Below, one piece after another: positions 48,576-60,625 of a stretch of 64,000 nucleotides of DNA. The DNA is from Actinomucor elegans (Eukaryota > Mucoromycota > Mucoromycetes > Mucorales > Mucoraceae): contig JAMSLZ010000002.1 of assembly GCA_026027325.1 (NCBI GenBank), positions 3,596,001 through 3,660,000 on the forward strand, given 5' to 3'. Both the position numbers and the translations under genes were made by a program. Below the pieces are notes generated by a model. The model was not told the origin of the DNA, did no database searches, and was given only the letters and a program-made list of their open reading frames with translations. How positions within the stretch are numbered: the first letter of the stretch is position 1; each line of letters begins with the position of its first letter.

Positions 48576-51500
48576 ATGTCTTCTCCTGCTGCCTCCATTC
48601 ACTCTGGTGAACCTACTGTTTCTGTTGCTCAAGCCAACTTACCTAGTCTTGATACATCCATGGAAGAATCTTCTGGTTCTGCTGCTTCTTTTGTTGATCG
48701 ACAAGTACAAGCTGAAGAATCTCTCCGTAGTATGCAAGATACTATCAATCAACTCACTATTGAGTTAACCATTCTTGCTGCTCGTCTCTCGTCTCCTTTG
48801 TCTGGTGATAATCTCGATGATTTCCAGGCTGAATACTTACAAAAGGATAGTGTTCTCAAGGCTGTCATTGCTACCAAAGCCCTCATTGAGAAATCCAATG
48901 CTGACTCTGTCAAATATGCTCGCGCTGTTGTTGATCCCAAGGCACCCATCAAGGTTTCTAGTGTGTGTCCCAACAACATGCCTTATCTTCAATGGGTTGG
49001 TGAAGTTCATGAGCCTAGTGCTCATATTTTATCGATGCTGCTGCTTGTTTGACACGTTTTCAAAACGTAATGTATGCTCATCGTTTGGACTTCGACACCA
49101 ACTATGAACGATTAGTGTTGTCTCAAATGTCGCAAGCTCAACTTACCTGGTATGAAGTTGAGTTCCACCAGAACGCTCGTGCCGCTGGTATTGCTTCTCC
49201 TACGTGGCTCATGTTCAAGAATGAGTTCCTCTCTCGGTTTGGTACAACCGTTGATGAAGATCGTGCTGCCTGTGCTCGCTCTCTTGTTGACATCAAGTTA
49301 GCCAAAGGTGAATCTCTTTTTGCTTTCATTGATCGCTTCAATGATCTCCGTCGTCGTGCTGTTGACCAGTGCTTACCTGCCTCCATTCTTGTGGATAAGT
49401 TTTTACACGCCTTGCCCACTGAATTTGCTGACAAGGTCATTACTTCGCGTCTTTCCTTACCAAAGGATCAAAAGTCGAATGTGGATGTAGTGATGCGTCT
49501 TGCTCGTGAACTGTACAATGACTTGTACAAAGAGAAAGGTCTTCCTGGTGTCTCTGCTTCTGTTTCTTCTGCTTCTGGTTCTTCTTCGCGTGTGTCAAAC
49601 ATACCTTCTGCTGCCAACTATGTGCACCGTGAAAGTGACAAGTCTCGTCACGCTGTTCCTTCTTCTCTTGGTGTTGCCTCTTCTGCCATGTCTATTGGTA
49701 AGGTTGCCAAACGTTCTTCTTCTACTGCTTCCACTGGGAAATATTGTTCTTTTCACAAAGTCAATACCCATGATACTGCCAATTGTAAGGCTATCTCTCG
49801 TGCGTCATCTGTTATTGCTAACCAGCAACCTCTTGCTGCTGCTTCCGGTTCTTTGCCTTCTTCAAGACAAGTTCCTATTAACAATCGTACTTGTCATTCG
49901 TGTGGAGCTCCTGGTTGGACACGCCAGCATCGTTGCAATACTGCTGTGCGTAACGATCCCAATCAAGGACCAACTCATCGTTTTGGGATGATGAGTATTG
50001 CAGGTGCTGCTTCTCGTGCCTTTGGTTCTTCTGGTGCTATTGCATCATCTTCTGCTTCGTTGGCTCCGGCCTCGAACCTATCGACAGTTGCTCCCGCAGT
50101 AACTCCATTCAATTCCGAAGTTAGCTCTTCATCTTCTGCTGTTCCTGTTCAGGAACACATGAATATCGATGAACACGCAGCCGTCCAGGCACAACTTTGT
50201 AAGTCAAACATATTTTCAAATTTACCCAAACAAAGATCTAATGCGATTCTTTTACCTATTGTTGTGCAGAACATTCGCGTCTACGCATACTTGGATACAG
50301 GCTGTACGTTCAGCATATGTTCTCCTCGCTTCTTTCGTTCTCTTGGTGTTGGCTTTACGCCTTCATCTGGTACGGTTCAGCTTGGTCATGTTAACACGCA
50401 ACAACCTAGGATTGGTTATACTTCTTTGAACATTTTGTACAATAAAATACAATTGAAGCATAAATTTGAATTGTTTGATTTCTATACAGAGGACGATAGT
50501 GCGCCTATTTTATTTGGTCTTGACATTATGCCTCTTCTTAACATCGCTATCACTGGGTTGGTATCAACTTGGGATGATCATACTGGTCCTGCATTGCCAT
50601 CACCAATCGATCCTGAAGATATCAAACCTAATAATAGTCCTTTTGGTACTGCTGATGAACGCCAATTGATGCAATCTAAACTTAAACCACTGTTAGCTGC
50701 AAACGCTAATATCGATTTGAAGAATACCTACTGCAATTTGCCTGGCGCAATAGTACAATTGGAAACGCAACCCGGTAAAGTAGCTTACCGTAAGCCATAC
50801 CCAATTCCTATTGCCTACAAGCAATCCGTATTAGATCAAATTGAAACTTGGAAAAATGAAGGTGTAATAGAAATTGCACAAAGTCACACCGGCTTTAATT
50901 CTCCCCTTCTATGTGTTAGTAAGAAAAATGCTGATGGTATCTATTCGTTTAAGAAACCTAGAGTAGTAGCTGATGTTCGTGAGTTAAACTCGATTCTTAT
51001 TAGTACGGATAAGTACAATATACCTCTCATTTCGGACATCCATGAACGCTTAAGTAATGCCAAAATCATTACTAGTATCGATATCCATTCTTGCTTCACT
51101 AGCTTCCTCGTTGACCCTGCTCACAAAAGCAAGTTAAACTTTATGTGTCCTTTTACTAACTTGCAATATACTTTTCGCAAAGTATGTTTCGGTGTGTCCT
51201 TTATTGCTAATTTGGTACAAAGGACCTTAACTAACTTGTTCAGTGACCTTCCTTACGTAACGATCTATATCGATGACATTTGCATCAGTACCAATGATTC
51301 TCTAGCACATCATACTGATTGTGTAGCCGAAGTTATCCGTCGCCTCACAAACGCAAATCTTCAACTTTCTCCAGAAAAGATTGTACTTGCTCAGAAAAGT
51401 ATTCACATTTTGGGTTGGTCAATTGTAGATGGTAAATTGATGCCTGATCCAAGAAAAGTATCAAATGTACACACCTGGCCTCTTCCTCAGACGGGTAAAG

Positions 51501-53812
51501 ACATTATGCGATACTTAGGTTACTTCAATTACTTTCGTTCTGCGATTCCTGGATACAGTCGTTTAGCAGCTCCACTTGATGAGTTACGCAGTAGTAAATC
51601 ACTTGCAGCTATATGGTCTGACAAACACACGCAAGCTTTTCGCAACTTGCAAGCAGCCTTGTCGTCTGCTCTCGTGTTATCTCCTCCTGACTTTCGCTAC
51701 CGTTTCCATGTCGCAACTGACGCGTCTAAAACTGGTATTGGTGGAGTCATTTACTATATCAAAAATGATACGGTTCATTATGTGACTATGGCTTCTCGCA
51801 AGCTATCTACCTCCGAAATGAATTACAGTACAACAAAACGAGAATTACTTGCTATTGTCTACATGTTGACTAAGTATCATAAATGGTTATTCGGTATTAA
51901 ATTCACTTTGCATACTGATCATAAAAGCCTTATCTTTTTACATGATCAAAGCACCCCCAACACCTTGATGCTGACTTGGTGGGACACTATTTTTTCTTTT
52001 ACATTCGATGTTGTTCATATTCCTGGAATTAAGAACATCATTCCCGATACTCTTAGTCGACTGTTTTCTGATGACGAACCCAACAGTCTGGAGGAGGGTG
52101 GAAATATTGTTAACCATCAAAACATATTTGAGAACCATAAGAAAAGATATAATACCACGCGTTCTGAACGTAAACTGCAAATACGGTATCCTACAGATAA
52201 AAACAAGTCACGCAAAAGAATACTATCTGCTAGAAACGGGACTGAAAATAAAACAAAAGGAAATTACGCCTTTTCATCTTTCCCAACAGTTTCTACAAAC
52301 TACGATGATAATACCAATACATCATCCAACCACATTGACTCATCCAATACTACATCGTTCGATAGTTACAATAAGACACCTCTTATTTCTCGCGCAATGC
52401 AATATGCTGATTATATGACACCACCTGAAAAGGATCGCGTTTCTATTATTATGAAAGCACACTTGCTTGGCCATTTTGGCGTAAATGCAATTGAGAAAAC
52501 TATTCACAATGATTACAAATTACATTGGACTAATTTGCGACAAGACATTCAAAGAGTTATCAATGATTGTGAAGCTTGCCAAGCACATGGTATCTATCGA
52601 GTTGGTTATCACCCTCCTAGAAGCGTGTTGCCTGACGGTGTCTTCGATCATATCTGTATAGATCTCGGTGATTTCAATACTACATCATCTCGTGGTAATA
52701 ACTTTATGTTAGTTGTAGTAGATTACTTTAGTCGATTTACAATTCTACGTGCACTCCCTGACAAGAGTAGTTACAGTGTAGCAAAAGAATTACTTCACAT
52801 ATGTTGTCAGTTCGGATTCCCTCGGATCATCACGCATGACAATGGTATGGAATTTGTGAATGAAGTGGTTAAACAATTTATACAAATGAGTGGCATGGAT
52901 AGACGGCTTAGCTTGCCCTATACTCCTACTGGAAACAGTGTAGTAGAAAGCTATGTTGGCATCTGTAAACGTAGTATCATCAAAGCGTTAACTGCTAATG
53001 CTGTTGAACCTGAATCTTGGGATTTGTATTTAGACGTGATCCAATACTCTGTCAATTGTCAGTATTCGCGATTGCATAAATCTCGTCCTTTTGCGGTTAT
53101 GTTCAATAGACAGCCTAATGACTTTATCGACTACACGGATGTAAAACCTACCATCAATATCGAGAAATCTGATAGTAAACTCATTGATAAGAAGCTGAAA
53201 TATGTCAAAGATGTCATTATTCCTTCTATTGCTAAACGCATTAAAGAGACACAATTAAACGATCATTTAAAATTCCAAAAGAATAACAAGATCATTGAAA
53301 CAAAGTACCCTCTTAATTCTAAAGTTATGATTGTGAACGTACTCAAATCATCTAAACTGCAACCCAGATGGTTAGGTCCTTTTATCATTAAAGGCTACAC
53401 CAAGCATGGTAGTTACATTTTAGAAGATCTCACTGGCTCTTTATTATCTCGTGATGTACCTACGCATCAGATAAGACTGATTCAATCAGGAGATCAACGA
53501 TCTGAAAGCGAACTTAACGAGAAACATTATGAGGTACAAGCAATTGTAAACCATCGACTCTTGCCAGACGGTGAATACGAGTATTACGTGCATTGGGTTG
53601 GATACGATGACCAAGAAAAATACAATACTTGGCAGACGGTTGATACCTTCGATTCGAAGAAACCTATTCAAGACTATTGGACACGTCGTCAAGCAACCAT
53701 TGCAAGCACAACAGGTAGATCCCTGCCTAATACTATCAACAAGCGAAGAATACCTGCTCGTAATAAACACAGCAGATCGTTTGTACCTAAAGCATATAAT
53801 ACAAGATCTTGA
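48576..53812 (+). pseudogene. Element C Gag-Pol, single frameshift in gag
   Basis: Two overlapping frames: 48576-49052 (start of Gag) and 49049-53812 (1587 codons). The change of frame is in CATATTTTATCG near 49023-49034. Both sides still read as Gag (EVHEPSAH, then AAACLTRFQNVMYAHRLDF), so a one-base deletion in the T-run is the simplest cause. Then follow a Cys-His motif (CHSCGAPGWTRQHRC), protease with LDTG (about 50290-50300), reverse transcriptase with YIDD (about 51266-51277), RNase H (VATDAS, about 51712) and integrase. Integrase shows an HHCC finger (GHFGVNAIEK..CEAC), catalytic D (ICIDLGD), HDNGMEF and an E in SVVESY. The protein ends with a chromodomain (HYEVQAIVNHR, YYVHWVGYDD). 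Apart from the frameshift it looks functional. Confidence 0.9.
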
Positions 53813-54024
53813 GTTGCTTAATTGCACTCTGCAAGTGTAATTGTCTTTTCCCTTATGTTACTTTTTTCCTATAATGGTTTTTTACAAGGTTTTTATGACA
53901 GTTTACATTACACACGATCTTACATCTAACACAATGCTTACATCCTATCCTTTCGTTCTTATGATTATTACATCTTTAATACAAAGATACTTCTAAGGTG
54001 ATGACCTCATCTGGAAGGGGGCAA
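53813..54024 (+). other. Element C 3' untranslated region
   Basis: Non-coding internal sequence between the pol stop and the purine tract. The same segment recurs inverted at 61988-62188, which identifies that region as part of a second copy of C. Confidence 0.85.
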
Positions 54025-54527
54025 TGTTGTATTCCACCTACTATTTTGCATCGACATAATAGTAAGGAATCAACTGTTCATTTATGTCATACACGGACTC
54101 TATCTGATAACCCAATCAGATTAACGAGGCCTGCATAAATACAAGCGATGTGTCATCCTTAGAACTATTAGCCAATAATCCTTACAAGAAACACGCGGCA
54201 TCATACTATCGAGTAGTATCGAGTGTATCTCAAGATAAGACCTGAATATCGAATAACGCGTGGGTTATACAATTACAACAATGCGTGGTTGAAAGGCTTA
54301 TTAGTGGCTGCTGGGATTGGACTCCGTTGTACGGCCAAGCGTGCTGATAGATATTGAATGCTACACTATTAAGCTCTGATGAAATGTATATAAAGAAGAC
54401 TTGATTTTGAATTGTGAATAAACATTAGAATAACTTTTACTATCAGGATAGCTGATTCCATTTACTGTCTATTCTTTTATTATTGTATTTTAAATTATAT
54501 CCTTCGTCTTTAGCACCGGATATAACA
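54025..54527 (+). mobile_element. Element C, 3' LTR
   Basis: 503 bp with one base different from the 5' LTR by eye, followed by the GTATG duplication. Confidence 0.93.
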
Positions 54528-54660
54528 GTATGATATCAACTGCTGAGATACAATTTCCAAGGCATAACTGCGTGACAGTATATTATTATATTTTTTTGTT
54601 TAGTTTTGTATATTGACCGGGCAAGTGAGAACTTAATGTTTCTTTCACTGTTGCGTGTCA

Positions 54661-57600
54661 TTACTTCCTGCTTCTTTTACTACGTCTAGTCTGTGATATG
54701 GGATGATTTAAATCAGTTACCTCACCAGTTCGCATTCTCTTATTATTCGACACATTATCAGATTTTTGATCAGTAATTGTGTTCTTAGTTGGTGATTTGG
54801 TATGAGCTTTCTTTTGGTAAGTGTCTTTCAACCTTTCCTTTGCTAATCGCTTTGAATGTCTAACCTTTTCCCAATACTTTTCGATAGTGACAGGAGACGA
54901 AAATGCATCAACTGAGATCCAGTCATTTTCTCGTTCACCATAGCCTACCCATTTTACAAGATATAACCTTTGGCCATTTTCATCTTTATGGTCTCGTATC
55001 TCCTCGACTTCAAACAGTTCTTCTTCTATAGCAGATTCGTCAATAGATACGACTTTGAGTTCTGAGGGTACATATTCACGATGTAATAGTTCATTCGACT
55101 CGTCCTTCAATACATAGGTGCCAGCACGTGTCTTTCGAACTACAGTATATGGCCCATCATATAGAGGCGATAACGATGTTGGTCGACCACCTTGTAATTT
55201 GACCATTACAGGAGTGTCTATTGGGATATCAATAATGCGATGCTTCTTGTTGAAATCCTCATTGTACTTTTCGACGATCTTACGTGTTCTCTCTTCAACA
55301 GCAGGAAATACAACGTCAGCCATGTAATCAGCTCTCTTTACCAGTTCTTTTACTGATACAGGATTCTTTTTGCCCTTCATTTTAGGATCATGATTTGTGC
55401 TCAAGTCTACTTGTCTAGCAAACATTAACGAAAATGGTGTACTAGCAGTGCGATCTCTTACTTTGATATTGCAGCATAATTGTACAAGTCCTAGCCTTTC
55501 GTCCCAGTTACTTGTATCATTACCACAAAGTTTCCGCAGTGTGTTTTTCACCATCTGCACGGATCTCTCAGCAGCACCATTGGATTGAGGATAATAAGGT
55601 GTAGAGAATCGGTGCTGGATGCCCAAGGTATTGGTTAATGTATGCATCAATCCGTTCCTGAATTCCCTTCCGTTATCGCTACCAATGATGTCAGGTAATC
55701 CATAGTCAGCAAAGATATTAATCAAGGCTTTAGCTACGGTATCACTTTGTTTGTTGGGTATAGGTCTAGTGATAATATATTTGGTGCAAATATCGACAAG
55801 TACTAGCCCATATATGTTACCAGCCTCAGTTACAGGAAGTGGTCCAAAGAGATCCATTGTTACATGACTGAATGGTTCGAATGCAACTATAGATTTTTGT
55901 GGATTGAAACCCTTCTTGGATACATTGTGAAGTGCACATTCTTTGCAGCGTGAAAGGATATCTTTACAGTCAGCGTAGATGGTATTCCAATGTAACCCCT
56001 GGTAAGTGTGGATGTGCTTTACTACACTCTCAATACCGAAATGTCCAAGTGCATGTGCATCGTGGATTATTTGATCTCTCTCGTGGGCTGGAGGACAAGC
56101 ATACTCTGTTCCTTTAGATTTGAAGTCTTTACTATTAAGCTTCACCGCGAGGATGTTCAAACGTTTATCTTTCGAGTAGATCTTCTTTTTATGAATAAAT
56201 CTATCTTTGTCATTGTTAGATGAAGCTCTTCTTAGTAAGATGCATTTCTCTAATCGTTTAATATTGCGATCCTGCTCCCCCTCCAGCGTTTGGTCTTCAA
56301 TAATAGGAGGGTAAACGCGAGATAGTGCATCAGGTAGTTTATTGGCAATGCCTTTTAAGTGAACTACATTCAGATTGAATTGTCCAATAACATCCATATA
56401 AGATTGTAATGTACTGTTCAACGTGGTAGACGTGAACATGTAAGTAAGAGCCATATGATCAGTGAGCACCTCGACAGGTAATGGATGCCCCCATAGCAAA
56501 GGTCTAAATCTGATCAATCCGAATACAATTGCAGCAGTTTCGCGTCTATTGGTGGACCAATTGCGCTCAGCCGAATTGAGAGACTTGCTAATGAAAGCAA
56601 TGTGTACAGTTCTATTAAATTCATCTCTTTGAGTGAGTGCACAAGCTATCCCATATACAGATGCGTCTGTCTCCAGATAAAATTTCTTGGATAGATCAGG
56701 CTGGTGAAGCACGGCATTAGACACAAGAATCTGTTTAATCCGATTGAATCGATCAGTATGTAAAGACGTCCATTTGGTTTGTACATCCTTATCATTACGT
56801 AGTTGATCTAAAGGTGCAGCTACTTTACTAAGCATAGGACAGTAATCCCTTAAATGAGAAATCACACCCATAATACTTCGTACTTGTGCAGCGTTTTTAG
56901 GAATTGGCCATTTATCAATGTTTGAAAGTCGTCTGTGATCGATCTTTGTAATGCCAGGTCCAACAATAAAGCCCAATAAATATAATGCCGTTCGAAACCA
57001 TGTGCATTTGTCGGGATTGATCTTCAAATTTACAGAAGTCAATCTTTCGAGCACTGTGTTTATCAATTTAATATGTTCTTCTATCGTTTCACTATAGAGT
57101 ACACAATCATCTACATATGTTTCTACTCCTTCTAAGTCTCCCAAGAGGATGTTCATGACCCTGCAGTATTGGCTTGTAAGAAAGCTTAATCCGAAGGGCG
57201 CGTGGCACCATTTGTAGTTTATATGATTATAAGAGAATGATAATACTTCTCTACTAGCCTCATCAACAGCGAAAGAGTAATAAGCCTGTTTGAGATCAAT
57301 TTTAGACATGATTTTTGCCTTTTTTGAGACTCTATCGAAGATCTCAGTAATTTTTGGTACAGCAAAATTTTCTTGTAAGTCTTCTGAAATAGATGCGTTG
57401 ATTTTTCTCAAATCACAACAAATGCGTAGCTTTGTGAGTTTGTCATTTTCATCCTTTTTAGGTACAGCTAATAATGGTTGTTGTAAACGCTCATAATTAT
57501 ATTAATAAGAGAATACTGTACAGATAGAAAATCGTATAGATATCCTTATATATAGCTGCAGAAGTGTATAAAGCATTATTACCAAGAACCAGAATGTAAA

Positions 57601-60298
57601 TGACTGTATTTGATTATGTTAAAATATCTTTATTTATATATCACTCTGAGCAAGTAGACGCTAATTGATAAATACTATCTCTCACACCAAATATTACATT
57701 CAATACTATTACCTTTGGATATATTGATCCCGACACTCCTCGCCGCTAATCTTGGTCCGCTCATTTGGTTATTATCCCTGGTCTTCTTTATACGCAGTCC
57801 AACCTTGTTCCTGGCAAATCGTAATATGAATTTAGAATCAAGTACCGACCGAGAAAAAGTATATAAGAGATGCGTTTTATCACCTTTTGACCAGTGAATC
57901 AATTCTTGATCTATAATAAAAAACTATCCACAGTTTTAAAAGTATTTCTATCTTCCAAAATCTTTATCTACCACCTTTACAACAATGGTGAATGAAATCT
58001 AGCGCTAGGCTTGGATTTTTCAACTATACCGTTGTCCAACCACTCTTTGAGTTGTTTCTCTATTTCTGCTTTCGCATGAACAGGTAATGGGTATTGTCTT
58101 ACATAGCAATTAGCGCCACTTTTCATCGGAATCTTCACAATTGATTCAGGTATAGTGCATACCGCTTTAGGTTTTATAGTAGCATTTTTGTTAATTGAAG
58201 CCTGAATCATTTTCATATACTCTTTTCTTTGTTCAGTGTTTCCATATAGTGCATTGTCAGGGTCATAATGCTTGTCATTATCGAAGTTAACGTTTTCAAA
58301 CTGTTTACTTTCTTTTGCAATGTCATTAGGCCAGTTAAAAGCAACGCCTCCAAGATAGATATTCATCTTTGGTAATATATCAGTACCTAAGAGTACGTCA
58401 AATTCAGTTTCCATAACGTCACTAAATTCTACGACTTCAAAAGCATGTTTAAAGGATATATTATTTGTGTATGTAACAGTCATAGGTCGTGTTTTACCGA
58501 TCCTTTTAGCTTTACTATTTTTGCCTTCGTTATTGAGTGCTAAAAAATTTAGATAACCATTCACTTTGTTTATGTGTATATCAGAAAAGTCTTTATTCAA
58601 TATCTTTTTATTAATACAAGCTACATCACTCCCGCTATCCACCTTGGCAACGAGTCTACGACCCTCTATATAAATGGGTGTCATTAGATTAAATGTACTT
58701 CTTGTATTATGTGATTTATCATCATCGAACTTACAGTCATAGTTGAGGTCTTCAAGAGCCTCTTTTACCTTCTTGTCTTCCTCCTCGGAAGCAGAAGTGT
58801 TGGCACCATTATTGGCCCTAATGGCCAGCACAGAAGGTCCATTGTTGGCCCTCATTGCTTGATGGTACTCAGCACAAGAGTGCCCACGGAACCAAGGTTT
58901 CTTGCAGTAACGACAGGCATTGTTACCGTTTGCCCTAAATGGTGCATTGGTATTACCCAAGAAAGTGATAGACCTTGGCCCGGAAGAAGTAACAAAACCA
59001 GAACGAGGGGACGTGGTAGCGGTAGTGGAGGGAGACCCAGCAGAAGAAGAGGTTGGTTTCTTGGAAATGCTGAAACAATTCTTCTCATCGTGATTCGAAC
59101 GACTGCCTCCATGTCTTGGGCAAAAGAACGACCCAGAAGTGCGTCTTCTACCTGTGCTAGCGCCAGAACCAGCACCAAAACCATCAGCCTTGCGTTTTCC
59201 CTTGTTGATCGCAGGGAAAGCGTTACCAGTAGTCGTACCACTGCCAGAAGCACGAGCATCCACCTCATTGGCCAAATTGCCAGGTACTTGGTGACCATAC
59301 ACGTTTAGTGCAGCAGTAGCAATGTCACTTACAATCCAAGTGGTTGAATTCTTGCCATTCGAATGCAGCAAAGTGTTGATAGATGGTTGCCAAGATTGAG
59401 GGAAAGCGCACAAGAAAGTGTCAGCAATAGTGGAGTCAAATTTGCTATAACCGGCCTCACTTGCAGCACGCGAAAAACGAAGGTTGAACCCATTAACAGT
59501 TTCATTAGGCTTGATTCGCATGTTCATCACACGTCGACGAGCATCCAGTTTATCTTGAATGCCTCCAAAAGTGGACAAAAAAAGTTGGCGTGCATCTTCC
59601 CAAGTGGACTGCGCAAAGAGATCACCATTCATCCAGGTATCATAGTCCAATGCCAAAGTAGTTTCAATACATTGCTTCCAAATTTTTTCAATCTTATGTC
59701 CAGAAGAAGATATCGTTTTTTCAAACGTACGTAAGAAATGTTCAACTGAATCATAAGATTCTTCACCGGGATAGTATGTCGTGTCGCCTTTGAGTTGGAA
59801 CTTAGGCAAATCGCTTGGCGTAAGACGGAAGGTAAACTTGGCATTACCATCAGACTCACCGTGGTCTTCAGTGGATACAACAACAGGAGTCTTAGTTTCT
59901 TTGACAATAGTGGACTTGATGACATCAATATGTCTGTTGTAGGTGCTGATAGTTCCGATGAGCTGCTCCAGAGCTCGCTCAAATTCCCCAGATTCATTGC
60001 CCAAATGACCAGCCCCAACACCCTCCAAGAGGTTTACATACCGTTGAATTACCTCTGCTCTGCGTGCAGTGAGAGACTTGATGGCGCCTTGAGTATCAGG
60101 TCCAGCAGAGGCAGCGCCTTGTTCAGTAGCAAGAGATAAGCCTTGGATGGATACAATTTCATCCAAGGGAGGAGAGATATCACCAATGTTGCGTGTTTCA
60201 ATACCGTCCATACCTTCATTACATTGATCAGCAATAGCACCGTTCACAGGAGATCCAGGCATAGTAACAGGAGTAGAAGAAGAGTTGTTTTGAGACAT
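54661..60298 (-). pseudogene. Element A Gag-Pol, split by a B-family LTR
   Basis: Minus strand: 60298-57990 encodes Gag, a Cys-His motif (CRYCKKPWFRGHSC), protease (VDSGSD, about 58628-58642) and the start of pol. From 57478 to 54661 it encodes reverse transcriptase (TYVDDCV, about 57107-57125), RNase H (LETDAS), integrase with an HHCC finger (GHFGIESVVK..CKEC), VTMDLFGP, SDNGREF and SNGAAERSV, and a C-terminal chromodomain (FEVEEIRDHK, YLVKWVGYGE). The two parts are separated exactly by the 506-bp LTR plus a 5-bp duplication. The remaining length, 5127 nt, is divisible by three (1709 codons) with no other stop seen, so this copy was one intact polyprotein ORF before the LTR landed. Confidence 0.92.
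57479..57984 (+). mobile_element. Solo LTR, family B, inside element A pol
   Basis: 506 bp from TGTTGTAAACGCTC to CTTTACAACA with the perfect 5-bp duplication ATGGT at 57474-57478 and 57985-57989. It interrupts the polyprotein at the junction to reverse transcriptase and introduces a stop. No B internal region exists in the window. The strand given is only the orientation of the TG-first reading; the transcriptional direction is not proven. Confidence 0.94.
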
Positions 60299-60323
60299 AG
60301 TAGTTAAGTTTAATCGAAAAAAA

Positions 60324-60625
60324 TGCGGTAAAATTAAAATATAAAAGCAGGTAGTAAGTCGATTATAACTTGGTTATAGTTTATTCAACTTAAATGTGAT
60401 TAATTATTTCTAACTAGTTTTTCTAGCTTGTATTTATACTCGTTGAATTGTGACTGAAGGTTATTTACTTGTGTTCATATAAGAAGTATAAGAAGGACGT
60501 ATCTCTGTTTAAGGACTGTATCGCTGTATAAGGTAATCAATGATGCTTTAGTATGTATGTGCTACAGCTAGGGCGCACAGGCCTCTAGTCTGTCTGTACT
60601 TCAATTATGTGGCTATTTCACCACA
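60324..60625 (-). mobile_element. Element A, 5' LTR
   Basis: 302 bp, identical by eye to the partner at 47593-47894. It contains GTATAAATAC as a TATA candidate and is followed (in element orientation) by seven T and then a 5' leader of about 25 bp before the Gag ATG. The outer flank is GGAGG. Confidence 0.93.

Larger units (their letters stand above)
48028..54527 (+). mobile_element. Element C: complete Ty3/gypsy chromovirus nested in element A
   Basis: A 6500-bp element with 503-bp LTRs at 48028-48530 and 54025-54527 that differ by one base by eye (T at 48341 versus A at 54338). The target duplication GTATG lies at 48023-48027 and 54528-54532. A purine tract (GGAAGGGGGCAA) precedes the 3' LTR. 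It was inserted into the 3' untranslated part of element A, between its pol stop and its 3' LTR. Near-identical LTRs mean a very recent event. Confidence 0.95.
47593..60625 (-). mobile_element. Element A: complete Ty3/gypsy chromovirus, interrupted by nested insertions
   Basis: The LTRs are at 47593-47894 (3' in element orientation) and 60324-60625 (5'), 302 bp each and identical by eye. The 5-bp duplication GGAGG lies at 47588-47592 and 60626-60630. A G-rich polypurine tract (AGTGGGGGAGCA on the minus strand) abuts the 3' LTR. Removing element C (6500 bp plus TSD) and the B LTR (506 bp plus TSD) leaves an element of about 6.0 kb. Identical LTRs indicate a recent insertion even though two further elements have already landed in it. 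Confidence 0.93.

Noticed and set aside
49023..49034. Programmed -1 frameshift between Gag and Pol of element C
   Set aside because: The shift lies inside Gag rather than at the Gag-Pol border, the site is not a classic slippery heptamer, and element A has Gag and Pol in one frame. A one-base deletion is simpler, though not proven.
58859..59308. 149-codon plus-strand ORF
   Set aside because: Antisense shadow of the Gag gene of element A, with no independent features.
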